Below, one piece after another: positions 17,491 to 26,033 of a stretch of DNA of 64,000 nt; position 1 is the stretch's first letter, and the number at the start of each line of letters is the position of its first letter. The stretch spans positions 1,054,001 to 1,118,000 of the forward strand of contig NZ_CP064356.1 of assembly GCF_018141545.1 (NCBI RefSeq), given 5' to 3'. A program made the translations under genes and the position numbers. Under the pieces are notes generated by a model. The model was not told the DNA's origin. It was given only the letters and a program-made list of their open reading frames with translations, and searched no databases. The DNA comes from Miltoncostaea oceani (lineage in GTDB: Bacteria; Actinomycetota; Thermoleophilia; Miltoncostaeales; Miltoncostaeaceae).

Positions 17491-17520
17491 ACGGTAGGAG
17501 CCCGCCCTGGCGGACGTCAA
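17491..17520 (-). promoter_or_regulatory. Promoter TTGACG-18-TACCGT of the HMGL-like gene
   Basis: Minus strand: TTGACG (17520-17515) and TACCGT (17496-17491) are 18 nt apart, and the -10 is 7 nt from the ATG. The -35 is one half of the palindrome at 17515-17528. Confidence 0.6.
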
Positions 17521-17528
17521 TATTGACG
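17515..17528. promoter_or_regulatory. Perfect palindromic operator CGTCAATATTGACG
   Basis: This exact 14-bp palindrome overlaps the -35 of the HMGL-like gene and lies directly before the -10 box of the HTH-citrate synthase gene. It is well placed for simultaneous control of both genes, possibly by the HTH domain of the citrate synthase itself. Confidence 0.7.
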
Positions 17529-17530
17529 AC

Positions 17531-17536
17531 TAAGAT
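17531..17536 (+). promoter_or_regulatory. -10-like box TAAGAT for HTH-citrate synthase
   Basis: TAAGAT ends 6 nt before the ATG and begins 2 nt after the palindrome. The mRNA should be leaderless. Confidence 0.55.
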
Positions 17537-17542
17537 CAATCA

Positions 17543-18718
17543 ATGGCCGTCACGACCTCCTCCCCCGACCTGTCCGCCGCCGAGGCCGCCGCGTTCCTCG
17601 GCGTGTCGAAGGCGACCCTCTACGCCTACGTGAGCCGCGGGATGGTCGCGTCGGCGCCGGGTCCGGGCCCGAGCCGCGCGCGGAGGTACCCGCGCGCCGC
17701 CCTCGAGGAGTTCGCGTCCCGCCGCGAACGCACCCGCGACCGGGGGCTCGCCGCTCACGGGGCCCTGCACTGGGGGCTGCCGGTGCTCGACTCGGAGCTG
17801 ACCCTGATCCGCGACGGCCGCTGCCACTACCGCGGCCGGGAGGTCGTCGGCCTGTCGCGCCGCGAGCCCTTCGAGCGCGTCGCGGCCCTCCTGTGGACCG
17901 GGGACCCGGCGGCGGCGGACGACCTGTTCGCGGGCGTCGCGCCCTCGGGGGGTGCGCCCGGCGGGCCCGCGCCGACGGCGCTCGCCGCCCACCTCGCCGC
18001 CGCCGCGGCTGACTCGGTCGTGAGCCCGTCGTCGGGTGCCGCGGCCCTGCTGCGCGGCGCGGTGCGCGTCACGGCCGGGGTGTTCGCAGCCGCCGGGGCG
18101 GTGGGGGACGGGCCGCTCGCGTCCCGGCTCGCGCACGGGTGGGGCGTCCCGGAGGCCGTGGACGACATCGACGCCGCCCTGGTGCTGTGCGCCGACCACG
18201 AGCTGAACGTCTCGTCGTTCACCGCCCGGTGCGTCGCCTCGGCGGACGCGTCGCTGGAGGACGTGGTGCTCGCCGCCCTCTGCGCGTTGCGCGGCCGCCG
18301 GCACGGCGGCCTCACCGCGCGCGTCGAGTCGATGGCCGCCGACGCCGACCGCGACGGCGCCGTCGCCGCGGCGGCCCGCTGGCGCGGGGGCGACGGGGCC
18401 CTGCCGGGGTTCGGGCACCCGCTCTACCCGGACGGCGACCCCCGGGGCGCGGAGCTCCTGCGGCGCGCCGGGCTGCCGCCGGACGACCCCGTCACCGTCC
18501 TCGTCGGGATCGCCCGCGACCAGCTCGGCGAGGAGCCCACCCTCGACCTGGGGCTCGCCGCCCTCGCCCGCGCCCGGCGCATGCCGCCGGGGGCGGCCTT
18601 CCACCTCTTCGCGCTCGGCCGGTGCGCCGGGTGGGTGGCCCACGCCCTCGAGACCGTCGGCGACGACCGGCTCATCCGCCCGCGGTCGCGTTACACGGGG
18701 CCGCCACCCGACGCGTGA
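17543..18718 (+). CDS. Citrate synthase with N-terminal excisionase/MerR-type helix-turn-helix
   Basis: Residues 8-58 form a DNA-binding helix-turn-helix (AAAFLGVSKATLYAYVSRG, then the wing RYPRAALEEF). The rest is a citrate or 2-methylcitrate synthase: ELTLIRDGRCHYRGREVV at the start, the His of GRRHGGLTARVES, the His of LPGFGHPLYPDGDPRG, and the C-terminal LFALGRCAGWVAHALE and RPRSRYTG segments that bind CoA and oxaloacetate. The catalytic residues look intact, so it may be an enzyme, a metabolite-sensing regulator, or both. It is divergent from an HMGL-like enzyme with a perfect palindrome between them. The total of 391 residues matches this fusion type. Confidence 0.83.
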   Translation: MAVTTSSPDLSAAEAAAFLGVSKATLYAYVSRGMVASAPGPGPSRARRYPRAALEEFASRRERTRDRGLAAHGALHWGLPVLDSELTLIRDGRCHYRGREVVGLSRREPFERVAALLWTGDPAAADDLFAGVAPSGGAPGGPAPTALAAHLAAAAADSVVSPSSGAAALLRGAVRVTAGVFAAAGAVGDGPLASRLAHGWGVPEAVDDIDAALVLCADHELNVSSFTARCVASADASLEDVVLAALCALRGRRHGGLTARVESMAADADRDGAVAAAARWRGGDGALPGFGHPLYPDGDPRGAELLRRAGLPPDDPVTVLVGIARDQLGEEPTLDLGLAALARARRMPPGAAFHLFALGRCAGWVAHALETVGDDRLIRPRSRYTGPPPDA

Positions 18719-18980
18719 CGCCCCGCCGGTGATCCCCCCGTCCGCGCGGGGCCGCCCGCCACGCCCGCCACGGGCGTCGTCACCGCGCTCGCACCCCCGA
18801 CGGTGAGGACGCCGGCGGCCGGGACCCCCGGGGACGCGTGCGGCACCCGGGGGCTCGTGTGGGGTGCCCCGGGCGTCGATGGGGCGGGTGACGTCCCCTC
18901 GAGCGCTCGCGCCCGACCTGGCGCCGACCATCCGGTCGCGCGACCCGCGCCATCGGAGCCCCCTCGAAAGGCTCCCCGAG

Positions 18981-20438
18981 ATGCCCATGTCCCCGGCGCG
19001 GTCGGCAGCGCTCGCGCTCGCCGGCTCCGCCTGCCTCATCGTGCCCTCCCTCGGCGTCGCGGCACCCCCCACCGTGCAGGTGACGGACGCCGGCCCCGCC
19101 GTGCCCGGCCTCTCGACCCCGGACGAGATCGCGCGCGAGCTCCTGTCGCCCGGCGTGGTGCTCGCCGCCCCCGCCACCGTCAACGGGACGGCCGACCCGG
19201 CGGGCTTCGCGGCCGCGCTCCCCTCGTTCCGCACGTTCGCCGACGGGGACGAGGACATCGGGATCCCCCGCGGCCTCGTGATCGGCGCCAACGCACGGGC
19301 CGGGTCCTTCGCGACGGCCCAGTACCAGGCGGCGATCGCCGCCGACCGCGACGACGACGAGCTCTTCGACGTGATCGACGCGGCCGGCCTCTGCACGGGC
19401 GGCGCGAGCGCGTGCGTCAACAACGCGACGAGCATCGAGCTGTCGGTCGTGCCGCGGGAGCGCTACCTCAAGTTCGAGTACGCCCTCGCCGCGACCGAGT
19501 CGGGTTACTGGGACGGCGCGTCGTGGCAGGGCGCCGCCTTCTACTACTCCGACGGGTTCGCCCTGCTCGTCGGCGGCCGGCACGTCGTGGACAACTGCGC
19601 GGTCGTCCCGCGCACCTCGACGTACGTGACCATGCCGACGGCCGGCGTCGTGCCGGAGATGGCACCCGCCGACGACCGGGCGCTCGCGCAGGCGAACCTC
19701 GACGCGCGGATCGCCGACACGGCGGACCCGCCGGTCACGCCGAACGGCTTCGCCTACTCGACCCAGAACCCGGACTGGGTCGTGAGGTTCATGACGGTTC
19801 CGCTCACCTGCGTGGTGGACGTGAACGCCGACTTCCTCGCGGGCACCCCGACCGACATCAAGATCGTCGTCGCCGACGCGAACGACAGCCAGGTCCCCCC
19901 GGCCCTCTTCCTGCGCGGCGGATCGATCCGGTTCTCCGACGACGGGACGCCGTCCCCCGTCATCGACCCCCCGCCCCCGGACCCGCCGGCCCCGGCCGCG
20001 CCGCCGTCCGAGACCGCCGTCCCCGGTGCGGCGCCCGCGGCACCCGTCCGGACGGCGCCCGCGGTGCGCGACCCGGCCGTCACGCCCCTCGCCGCACCGA
20101 CCACGCGACGGTCGCGCGCCGGACACGCGGGGGACGTCGTCATGTCCCATCGCATCCGGTTCGACCGCCCCGGCCGGTACACGTTCATCTACGTCGCCGA
20201 GCGCACCGGCCGGCGCGTGACGCAGCTGCCGGGGAGCCGGATCGGCCGCCGCGTGCTGACGGACCGCTACAGCGCCCCCGTGCTGCGCAACGCCCGGCCG
20301 GGACGGCGCCTCGTCATGGCCGCCCGGTTCGACCCGGCGCGGGTGCCGGCGGGCGGCGTGTCGCTGCGCGTCGTGCACCGCGCCCCCGACGGGACCCTGT
20401 CGTCGGCCGTGATCGACCGGGAGGGCCACCTGGGCTGA
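18981..20438 (+). CDS. Secreted protein with choice-of-anchor-like N-domain and C-terminal beta-domain
   Basis: MPMSPARSAALALAGSACL is the start of a signal peptide cleaved near GVAA. The N-terminal half contains SIELSVVPRERYLKFEYALA and YYSDGFALLVGG, which resemble the choice-of-anchor L type extracellular beta-sandwich; this match is tentative. A Pro/Ala-rich linker (about residues 330-380) leads to a C-terminal beta-domain with RFDRPGRYTFIYVAERTG. There are a few cysteines and no catalytic motif. ATG 18981 is preceded by GAAAGG. It stands alone, followed by a strong hairpin. It is probably a surface or secreted protein of unknown role. Confidence 0.65.
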   Translation: MPMSPARSAALALAGSACLIVPSLGVAAPPTVQVTDAGPAVPGLSTPDEIARELLSPGVVLAAPATVNGTADPAGFAAALPSFRTFADGDEDIGIPRGLVIGANARAGSFATAQYQAAIAADRDDDELFDVIDAAGLCTGGASACVNNATSIELSVVPRERYLKFEYALAATESGYWDGASWQGAAFYYSDGFALLVGGRHVVDNCAVVPRTSTYVTMPTAGVVPEMAPADDRALAQANLDARIADTADPPVTPNGFAYSTQNPDWVVRFMTVPLTCVVDVNADFLAGTPTDIKIVVADANDSQVPPALFLRGGSIRFSDDGTPSPVIDPPPPDPPAPAAPPSETAVPGAAPAAPVRTAPAVRDPAVTPLAAPTTRRSRAGHAGDVVMSHRIRFDRPGRYTFIYVAERTGRRVTQLPGSRIGRRVLTDRYSAPVLRNARPGRRLVMAARFDPARVPAGGVSLRVVHRAPDGTLSSAVIDREGHLG

Positions 20439-20454
20439 GGCCGGGCCCGCGCCC

Positions 20455-20478
20455 CGCCGCCCCGCCACCGGGGCGGCG
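20455..20478 (+). terminator. Hairpin after the secreted protein gene
   Basis: CGCCGCCCC pairs perfectly with GGGGCGGCG around a 6-nt loop GCCACC. It lies between the stop of the secreted protein gene and the -10 box of the S4-domain gene. Confidence 0.6.
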
Positions 20479-20484
20479 AGGCGT

Positions 20485-20490
20485 CATGAT
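20485..20490 (+). promoter_or_regulatory. -10-like box CATGAT for the S4-domain gene
   Basis: CATGAT ends 6 nt before the ATG, the spacing seen at other putative leaderless starts. The first base differs from the TANNNT pattern. Confidence 0.35.
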
Positions 20491-20496
20491 GGCGCG

Positions 20497-20930
<434 letters not shown>

Positions 20931-20934
<4 letters not shown>

Positions 20935-21347
20935 GCGCTCCGCCGGCGGGTCGGGCGCTCCGAGATCGACCGCTCGCTCAGCAGGCCGCTCTCGTCGCGC
21001 ACCAGCAGGTACGCGCCGTCGCTCGGGCTCTCGAGGAAGTCGAGCAGCTCCGCGACGCGCTCCGGGCCGAGGGCCTCGGCGAGACGCGCCGACTGCGCCT
21101 CGAGGGCGGCCCAGGCGGCGCGGCGCTCCCCGGAGCGGCGCTCGGGGACGTGCGTCGCGACGTCATCGACGGGCGGCGGCGCCGCGGCCTTCGCGGACGA
21201 CCCGGAGCCGAGCGGGCGGCTCGGCGCCCAGATCTTGCGGCTCTGCGTGTGGTGCCAGCAGTACGGGCTCCCGCGGAAGGGGCTCTGCTGGCACCTCTTG
21301 CCGTGCGCGGCGATCGCGACGCACCGGCTGAGGGAACGCGTTTCCAT
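20931..21347 (-). CDS. Small Cys/His zinc-motif protein of unknown function
   Basis: A 138-residue protein. The N-terminal 30 residues contain SRCVAIAAHGKRCQQSPF followed by GSPYCWHH, a compact Cys/Cys/Cys-His-His set that probably binds one zinc ion. The middle is disordered and the C-terminal 60 residues are a helical segment (AEALGPERVAELLDFLESP). I do not recognise a named family, although short C-G-x-x-C-x(8-10)-C-x-x-H motifs like this occur in many uncharacterised actinobacterial proteins. ATG 21347 is chosen because the longer frame runs into the rplM leader region. It is divergent from rplM. Confidence 0.6.
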
Positions 21348-21431
21348 CTCGTGCCGCCCTGCATTGTTGCCCGGTGTACTGGTTGTAACCCTCCGGGGGC
21401 GCGAAGTCCAGCGCTCCACGCGCCGCGGAAC

Positions 21432-21461
21432 TTGCGAGAGGCCCCGGAACTTCCCTAGACT
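21432..21461 (+). promoter_or_regulatory. Promoter of the rplM-rpsI-glmM operon
   Basis: TTGCGA (21432-21437) and TAGACT (21456-21461) are separated by 18 nt. The implied leader is about 55 nt long and carries a GGAGGT ribosome site before the rplM GTG. Confidence 0.6.
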
Positions 21462-21523
21462 CCGCGGTCGTTCTCGTGGCGCCCTGCGCCGCGCCGTCAT
21501 TTGGTGGAGGTCAGCACCCGCCC

Positions 21524-21976
21524 GTGAGCACACTCAGCGCAAAGCCCGGGACCGTCGAGCGACGGTGGTACGTCGTCGACGCCGAGGGCCAGAACCTCGG
21601 GCGGCTCGCCGCGATCATCGCCGAGACGCTGTCCGGCAAGCGCTCCCCCTGGTTCACCCGGCACTGCGACACCGGCGACTTCGTGATCGTCGTGAACGCG
21701 GGCAAGGTGACGGTCACGGGCAACAAGCTCCGCGACAAGCGGTACTGGCGCCACTCGGGCTACCCGGGCGGCATCCGCAGCCGCACGCTCGGCGAGCAGC
21801 TCGAGCGCCGGCCGGAGGAGGTCCTCCGCAAGGCGGTCCGGGGCATGCTCCCCAAGAACAGCGTGGGCCGCGCCCAGCTGATGAAGCTCAAGATCTACGC
21901 CGGGTCCGACCACCCGCACGCCGCCCAGCAGCCTGAGCCCCTGCGCCTCACCCGAGTCGCGGAGGTCCCCGCGTGA
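21524..21976 (+). CDS. rplM: 50S ribosomal protein L13
   Basis: L13 is an early-assembling protein of the large subunit. The sequence shows [17 protein letters not shown] near the N-terminus, [18 protein letters not shown] in the core, and the signature [28 protein letters not shown]. The 150-residue length is normal. GTG 21524 is preceded 12 nt upstream by GGAGGT. Its TGA overlaps the rpsI start (GTGA), the standard rplM-rpsI pair. Confidence 0.97.
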   Translation: MSTLSAKPGTVERRWYVVDAEGQNLGRLAAIIAETLSGKRSPWFTRHCDTGDFVIVVNAGKVTVTGNKLRDKRYWRHSGYPGGIRSRTLGEQLERRPEEVLRKAVRGMLPKNSVGRAQLMKLKIYAGSDHPHAAQQPEPLRLTRVAEVPA

Positions 21977-22377
21977 GCACCGACGTCTCCACCTCGAGCT
22001 ACCGCGCGACCGGCAAGCGCAAGAACGCCGTCGCCCGCGTCATCCTGAAGCCCGGCGACGGCACGATCACGTGCAACGGCCGCCCGGTGGACGAGTTCTT
22101 CGGCCGCGCCGTCCTGGTCACCCAGGCCCGCGCGCCGTTCGCGACGACCGGCACCGAGGGTCGCTTCGACGTGGTCGCCCTGCTCCACGGCGGCGGCGTC
22201 TCCGGCCAGGCCGGCGCCCTGCGGCACGGCATCGCGAAGGCCCTGACGGTCGCCGACGAGAACCTGCGCCCCGACCTGAAGAAGGAGGGCTTCCTCACGC
22301 GGGACGCCCGCATCAAGGAGCGCAAGAAGGCCGGTCTCAAGGGCGCACGCAAGCGCCCGCAGTTCTCGAAGAGGTAG
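21973..22377 (+). CDS. rpsI: 30S ribosomal protein S9
   Basis: S9 contacts tRNA in the P site through its C-terminal tail. The protein has [19 protein letters not shown], the segment [19 protein letters not shown] and the invariant basic end RKRPQFSKR. It has 134 residues, with a start overlapping the rplM stop. The stop TAG lies 38 nt before the likely glmM start. Confidence 0.97.
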   Translation: MSTDVSTSSYRATGKRKNAVARVILKPGDGTITCNGRPVDEFFGRAVLVTQARAPFATTGTEGRFDVVALLHGGGVSGQAGALRHGIAKALTVADENLRPDLKKEGFLTRDARIKERKKAGLKGARKRPQFSKR

Positions 22378-22415
22378 TCGCTCCCACGGCTGGTACGTCC
22401 CCAGCGCCGCGGAGG

Positions 22416-23741
22416 CTGTTCGGAACGGACGGCGTCCGTGGCGTGGCGAACCGTGGGCTGACCCCGGAGCTCGCCATGGCGCTCGGCCGCGCCCTCGGCG
22501 GGCGCCTCGAGCGCGGCGCGCGGGTGATGATCGGGCGCGACACCCGCCGCAGCGGCCCCATGCTGGAGGGGGCGCTCGCGGCGGGGCTCGTCAGCGCCGG
22601 CGCCGACGCCGTGCTGCTCGGCGTGCTCCCGACCCCCGCGGTCGCGGAGCTCACCGCCGCGGGCGGGGCGGCGGCGGGCGCCGTCATCAGCGCCTCCCAC
22701 AACCCCTTCGCGGACAACGGCATCAAGCTGTTCGGGCCGGACGGCTTCAAGCTGGCGGACGCGGAGGAGGCCGCCGTCGAGGCCGCCCTCGAGGAGGACG
22801 GCGAGCGCCCCGTCGGCGGTGACCTCGGGACGGTCGCGCACGACCCCGACGGCCGCGACCGCTACATCGCCACGATCCACGAGCGCTGCCCCGTCGACCT
22901 CTCCGGCCTGCACCTCGTCGTCGACTGCGCCCACGGCGCGACGGTCGTGACGGCGCCCGAGGTGCTCGAGGCGCGCGGCGCCCGGGTCACGGCGATCGGG
23001 GTCGCCCCCGACGGCGTCAACATCAACGAGGGCTGCGGCTCCACGCACCTCGACCTCGTCGCCGCCACCGTCCGCGAGGTCGGCGCCGACATGGGCCTCG
23101 CGTTCGACGGAGACGGCGACCGCGTGCTCGCGGTGGACCGCACGGGCGCGACCGTCGACGGCGACCAGATCCTCGCGATCTGCGCGCTCGACCTGCGGCG
23201 GCGGGGCCTGCTCGCCGGCGACGCGGTCGTCACCACGACCATGACGAACCTCGGCTTCCGCCGGGCGATGGCCGGGGCAGGCATCGAGGTGCGGTGGACC
23301 GACGTCGGCGACCGCTACGTCCTCGCCGAGATGAAGCGGGGCGGGTTCGTGCTCGGCGGCGAGCAGAGCGGCCACCTCATCGACCTCTCCCACGGACCCT
23401 CCGGCGACGGCCTCGCCGCCGCCCTGCACCTGCTGTCGGCCCTCGTCGCGACCGGCGAGGACCTCGGACCGGCGGCCGCCATCGTGCAGCGCCTGCCCCA
23501 GAAGCTCGTCAACATCGTCGTGGAGCGAAAGTCCGACCTCCCACAGGCCGATGGGACGTGGGCGGCCGTGCGCGAATGCGAGGCGGCGCTCGGCGAGGAC
23601 GGCCGCGTGGTCGTCCGTGCGTCGGGCACCGAGTCCCTCGTGCGGGTCATGGTGGAGGCGCCCACCGTCGAGGAGTGCGAGTCGTGGTGCACGCGGATCG
23701 CCGATGTCGTCCGGTCGGAGCTGGGCGGGGCGATACCCTGA
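22416..23741 (+). CDS. glmM: Phosphoglucosamine mutase, start unclear (probably CTG)
   Basis: GlmM interconverts glucosamine 6- and 1-phosphate for UDP-GlcNAc synthesis. All hallmarks are present: LFGTDGVRGVANRGLTPE at the N-terminus, the phosphoserine loop AVISASHNPFADNGIKLFG, the metal loop AFDGDGDRVLAVD, the sugar loop GGEQSGH and the phosphate site VRASGTESLVRVMVE. No ATG, GTG or TTG exists in frame between the middle of rpsI and FGTDGVRG. CTG 22416, directly after GGAGG, is the only common near-cognate codon and gives MFGTDGVRG, only a few residues shorter than usual; GTC 22377 overlapping the rpsI stop is a less likely alternative. Confidence 0.93.
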   Translation: MFGTDGVRGVANRGLTPELAMALGRALGGRLERGARVMIGRDTRRSGPMLEGALAAGLVSAGADAVLLGVLPTPAVAELTAAGGAAAGAVISASHNPFADNGIKLFGPDGFKLADAEEAAVEAALEEDGERPVGGDLGTVAHDPDGRDRYIATIHERCPVDLSGLHLVVDCAHGATVVTAPEVLEARGARVTAIGVAPDGVNINEGCGSTHLDLVAATVREVGADMGLAFDGDGDRVLAVDRTGATVDGDQILAICALDLRRRGLLAGDAVVTTTMTNLGFRRAMAGAGIEVRWTDVGDRYVLAEMKRGGFVLGGEQSGHLIDLSHGPSGDGLAAALHLLSALVATGEDLGPAAAIVQRLPQKLVNIVVERKSDLPQADGTWAAVRECEAALGEDGRVVVRASGTESLVRVMVEAPTVEECESWCTRIADVVRSELGGAIP

Positions 23742-23783
23742 TCCGTCGGGCCGCGCGGTCCGGACCGAAAGAGGAGGCGCGGG

Positions 23784-25625
23784 ATGTGCGGGATCATCGG
23801 ATACGTCGGGGGCAGGCCCTGTCGTGAGCTCATCCTCACGGGGCTCGAGCGGCTGGAGTACCGCGGGTACGACTCCGCGGGGTTCGCGCTGCTCGACGCG
23901 TCGGACGGCGTCGTCGAGGCCGTCCGGGCCGTCGGCAACCTCTCGGCCCTGCGGGAGGCGGCCGGCCTGAACGGCGGCTCCGCCGCGACCGCCGGCCTCG
24001 GCCACACGCGGTGGGCCACCCACGGCCGCGTCACCACCGACAACGCCCACCCGCACACGAGCGCCGACGGCACCGTCCTCGTCGTCATGAACGGGATCAT
24101 CGAGAACTACCTGGAGCTGCGCTCCGAGCTGATGGAGCAGGGCGTCGTGTTCTCCTCGGACACCGACACCGAGGTTATCCCGCACCTGATCCACCGCGAG
24201 TACGCGGGCGACCTCGCCACGGCCGTGCGCGCGGTGCTGCCGCGCCTCGGCGGCCACTTCGCCTTCGTCGCCGCCCACGTGGACGAGCCGGAGCGCCTCG
24301 TCGCCACCCGCCGCGAGTGCCCGCTGGTGCTCGGCGTCGGCGACGGCGAGCGGTTCGTCGCCTCCGCCATCCCCGCCTTCCTGCGCGAGACCCGCGACAT
24401 CATGCTGATCGAGGACGGCGAGGTCGTCACGATCGAGGCCGACGAGCACCACGTCTGGCACGGGTCGGAGCTGCTGCCGCCGCGGCCCGTCGAGCGCGTC
24501 GACTGGGACGAGGACGCCGCCGAGAAGGGCGGCTACGAGACCTTCATGCTGAAGGAGATCCACGAGCAGCCGTCGGCGCTGTGGGACACCATCGGCGACC
24601 GCCTGCGCCCCGACGGCTCCGTGGAGCTGCTCGGCCTCGGCCTCGACGACGCCACCCTCGCGCGGGTCGAGCGCATCCACATCGTGGCGTGCGGCACCTC
24701 GTACCACGCGGGCCTCGTCGGCCGGTACCTGATCGAGGACTGGGCACGGGTGCCCGTCCACGTCGAGGTCGCGTCGGAGTACCGCTACCGCACCTGCCTC
24801 GCCGGCCCGGGCGACCTGATCATCGGGATCACCCAGAGCGGCGAGACGGCCGACACCCTCGCCGCGATGCGCGTCGCCCGCGAGCGCGGCGCCCACGTCG
24901 TGGCCCTCACCAACATCATGGGGTCGCAGGCCACCCGCGACGCCGACGGGGTGCTCTACACCCGCGCCGGCCTCGAGATCGGGGTGGCCGCCACGAAGAC
25001 CCACACGGCGCAGGTGATGGCGCTGTCCCTGTTCGCCCTCAAGCTCGGCCGCCTCAAGTGGGCGCTCACCGCGGGCGGGGCGCTCGACCTGGCCGACGAG
25101 CTCCGCCGCCTGCCCGACGCGCTCGAGGCCTACCTCGCCTCGCCCGCCCCCGAGCAGGTGATGACCGTCGCCGAGCGCTACGCGGAGCGGCCGTTCTTCC
25201 TCTACCTCGGCCGCCACGTCGGCGTGCCGGTGTGCTTCGAGGGCGCGCTGAAGCTGAAGGAGATCAGCTACATCCCCACCGAGGCGTATCCGGCGGGGGA
25301 GATGAAGCACGGCCCGATCGCGCTGCTCGAGGAGGGCTCGCCGGTCGTCGTCGTCGCGACCGACGGCCACGTCTTCGACAAGGTCGTCTCGAACATCCAG
25401 GAGGTCCGCGCCCGCGGGGCCCGCGTCATCGCGGTCGCCACCGAGGGCAACGAGGAGATCGGCCGGCACGCGGACGACGTCCTCTGGGCGCCGCGCAGCC
25501 CCGCCCTGCTCTCGGCGATCTGCGCGGTCGTCCCGCTGCAGATCTTCGCGTACGGCCTGGCCCGCGCGCGCGGCCTTAACGTCGACCAGCCGCGCAACCT
25601 GGCCAAGACCGTCACCGTCGAGTAG
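23784..25625 (+). CDS. glmS: Glutamine-fructose-6-phosphate aminotransferase (isomerizing)
   Basis: GlmS makes glucosamine 6-phosphate from fructose 6-phosphate and glutamine, the first step toward UDP-GlcNAc. The protein starts MCGIIGYVGG, with Cys as the processed N-terminal nucleophile, and has the amidotransferase motifs LEYRGYDSAGFAL and HTRWATHGRVTTDNAHPH. Two SIS domains follow, with VACGTSYHAGLVG and ITQSGETADTLAAMR, and the C-terminal tail ends AKTVTVE. The 613 residues are full length. ATG follows a strong GAGGAGG site. It forms the classical glmM-glmS-acpS order. Confidence 0.97.
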   Translation: MCGIIGYVGGRPCRELILTGLERLEYRGYDSAGFALLDASDGVVEAVRAVGNLSALREAAGLNGGSAATAGLGHTRWATHGRVTTDNAHPHTSADGTVLVVMNGIIENYLELRSELMEQGVVFSSDTDTEVIPHLIHREYAGDLATAVRAVLPRLGGHFAFVAAHVDEPERLVATRRECPLVLGVGDGERFVASAIPAFLRETRDIMLIEDGEVVTIEADEHHVWHGSELLPPRPVERVDWDEDAAEKGGYETFMLKEIHEQPSALWDTIGDRLRPDGSVELLGLGLDDATLARVERIHIVACGTSYHAGLVGRYLIEDWARVPVHVEVASEYRYRTCLAGPGDLIIGITQSGETADTLAAMRVARERGAHVVALTNIMGSQATRDADGVLYTRAGLEIGVAATKTHTAQVMALSLFALKLGRLKWALTAGGALDLADELRRLPDALEAYLASPAPEQVMTVAERYAERPFFLYLGRHVGVPVCFEGALKLKEISYIPTEAYPAGEMKHGPIALLEEGSPVVVVATDGHVFDKVVSNIQEVRARGARVIAVATEGNEEIGRHADDVLWAPRSPALLSAICAVVPLQIFAYGLARARGLNVDQPRNLAKTVTVE

Positions 25626-25636
25626 AGGCTGAGGGT

Positions 25637-26011
25637 ATGGCCGTGGTGGGCGTCGGCGTGGACGTCATGGAGATCGACCGCTTCGCGGAGACCCTGCGCC
25701 GCCGCCCGCGCATCGCCGAGCGCTGCTTCACCGAGGCCGAGGCCGCCTACTGCTCCCGCAAGCCCTTCCCGCCCCAGCACTTCGCCGCCCGCTTCGCGGC
25801 GAAGGAGGCCGTCGGCAAGGCGCTCGGGATCGGGATGACCCGGTGGCGGGAGGTCGAGGTGGTGCGCGGACGCGGGGCCCCGACGATCGCCCTGCACGGC
25901 CGGTACGCCGAGCGCGCCCGCCAGCTCGGGGTCGACCGCGTCCACGTGTCCCTCACCCACGGCCGCGACTCCGCGATGGCCTTCGCGGTGGCGGAGGCCT
26001 CCGGGGGCTGA
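25637..26011 (+). CDS. acpS: Holo-[acyl-carrier-protein] synthase
   Basis: AcpS transfers phosphopantetheine from CoA to acyl carrier protein. The 124-residue protein has the two family motifs: VGVDVMEIDRF near the N-terminus, with the Mg-binding Asp, and RFAAKEAVGKALG with the Glu/Lys pair. It ends with VSLTHGRDSAMAFAVAE. It starts 11 nt after glmS, in the common actinobacterial order before nnr and alr. Confidence 0.95.
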   Translation: MAVVGVGVDVMEIDRFAETLRRRPRIAERCFTEAEAAYCSRKPFPPQHFAARFAAKEAVGKALGIGMTRWREVEVVRGRGAPTIALHGRYAERARQLGVDRVHVSLTHGRDSAMAFAVAEASGG

Positions 26012-26033
26012 TCTGCGAGGATGCGGGCCCGCC

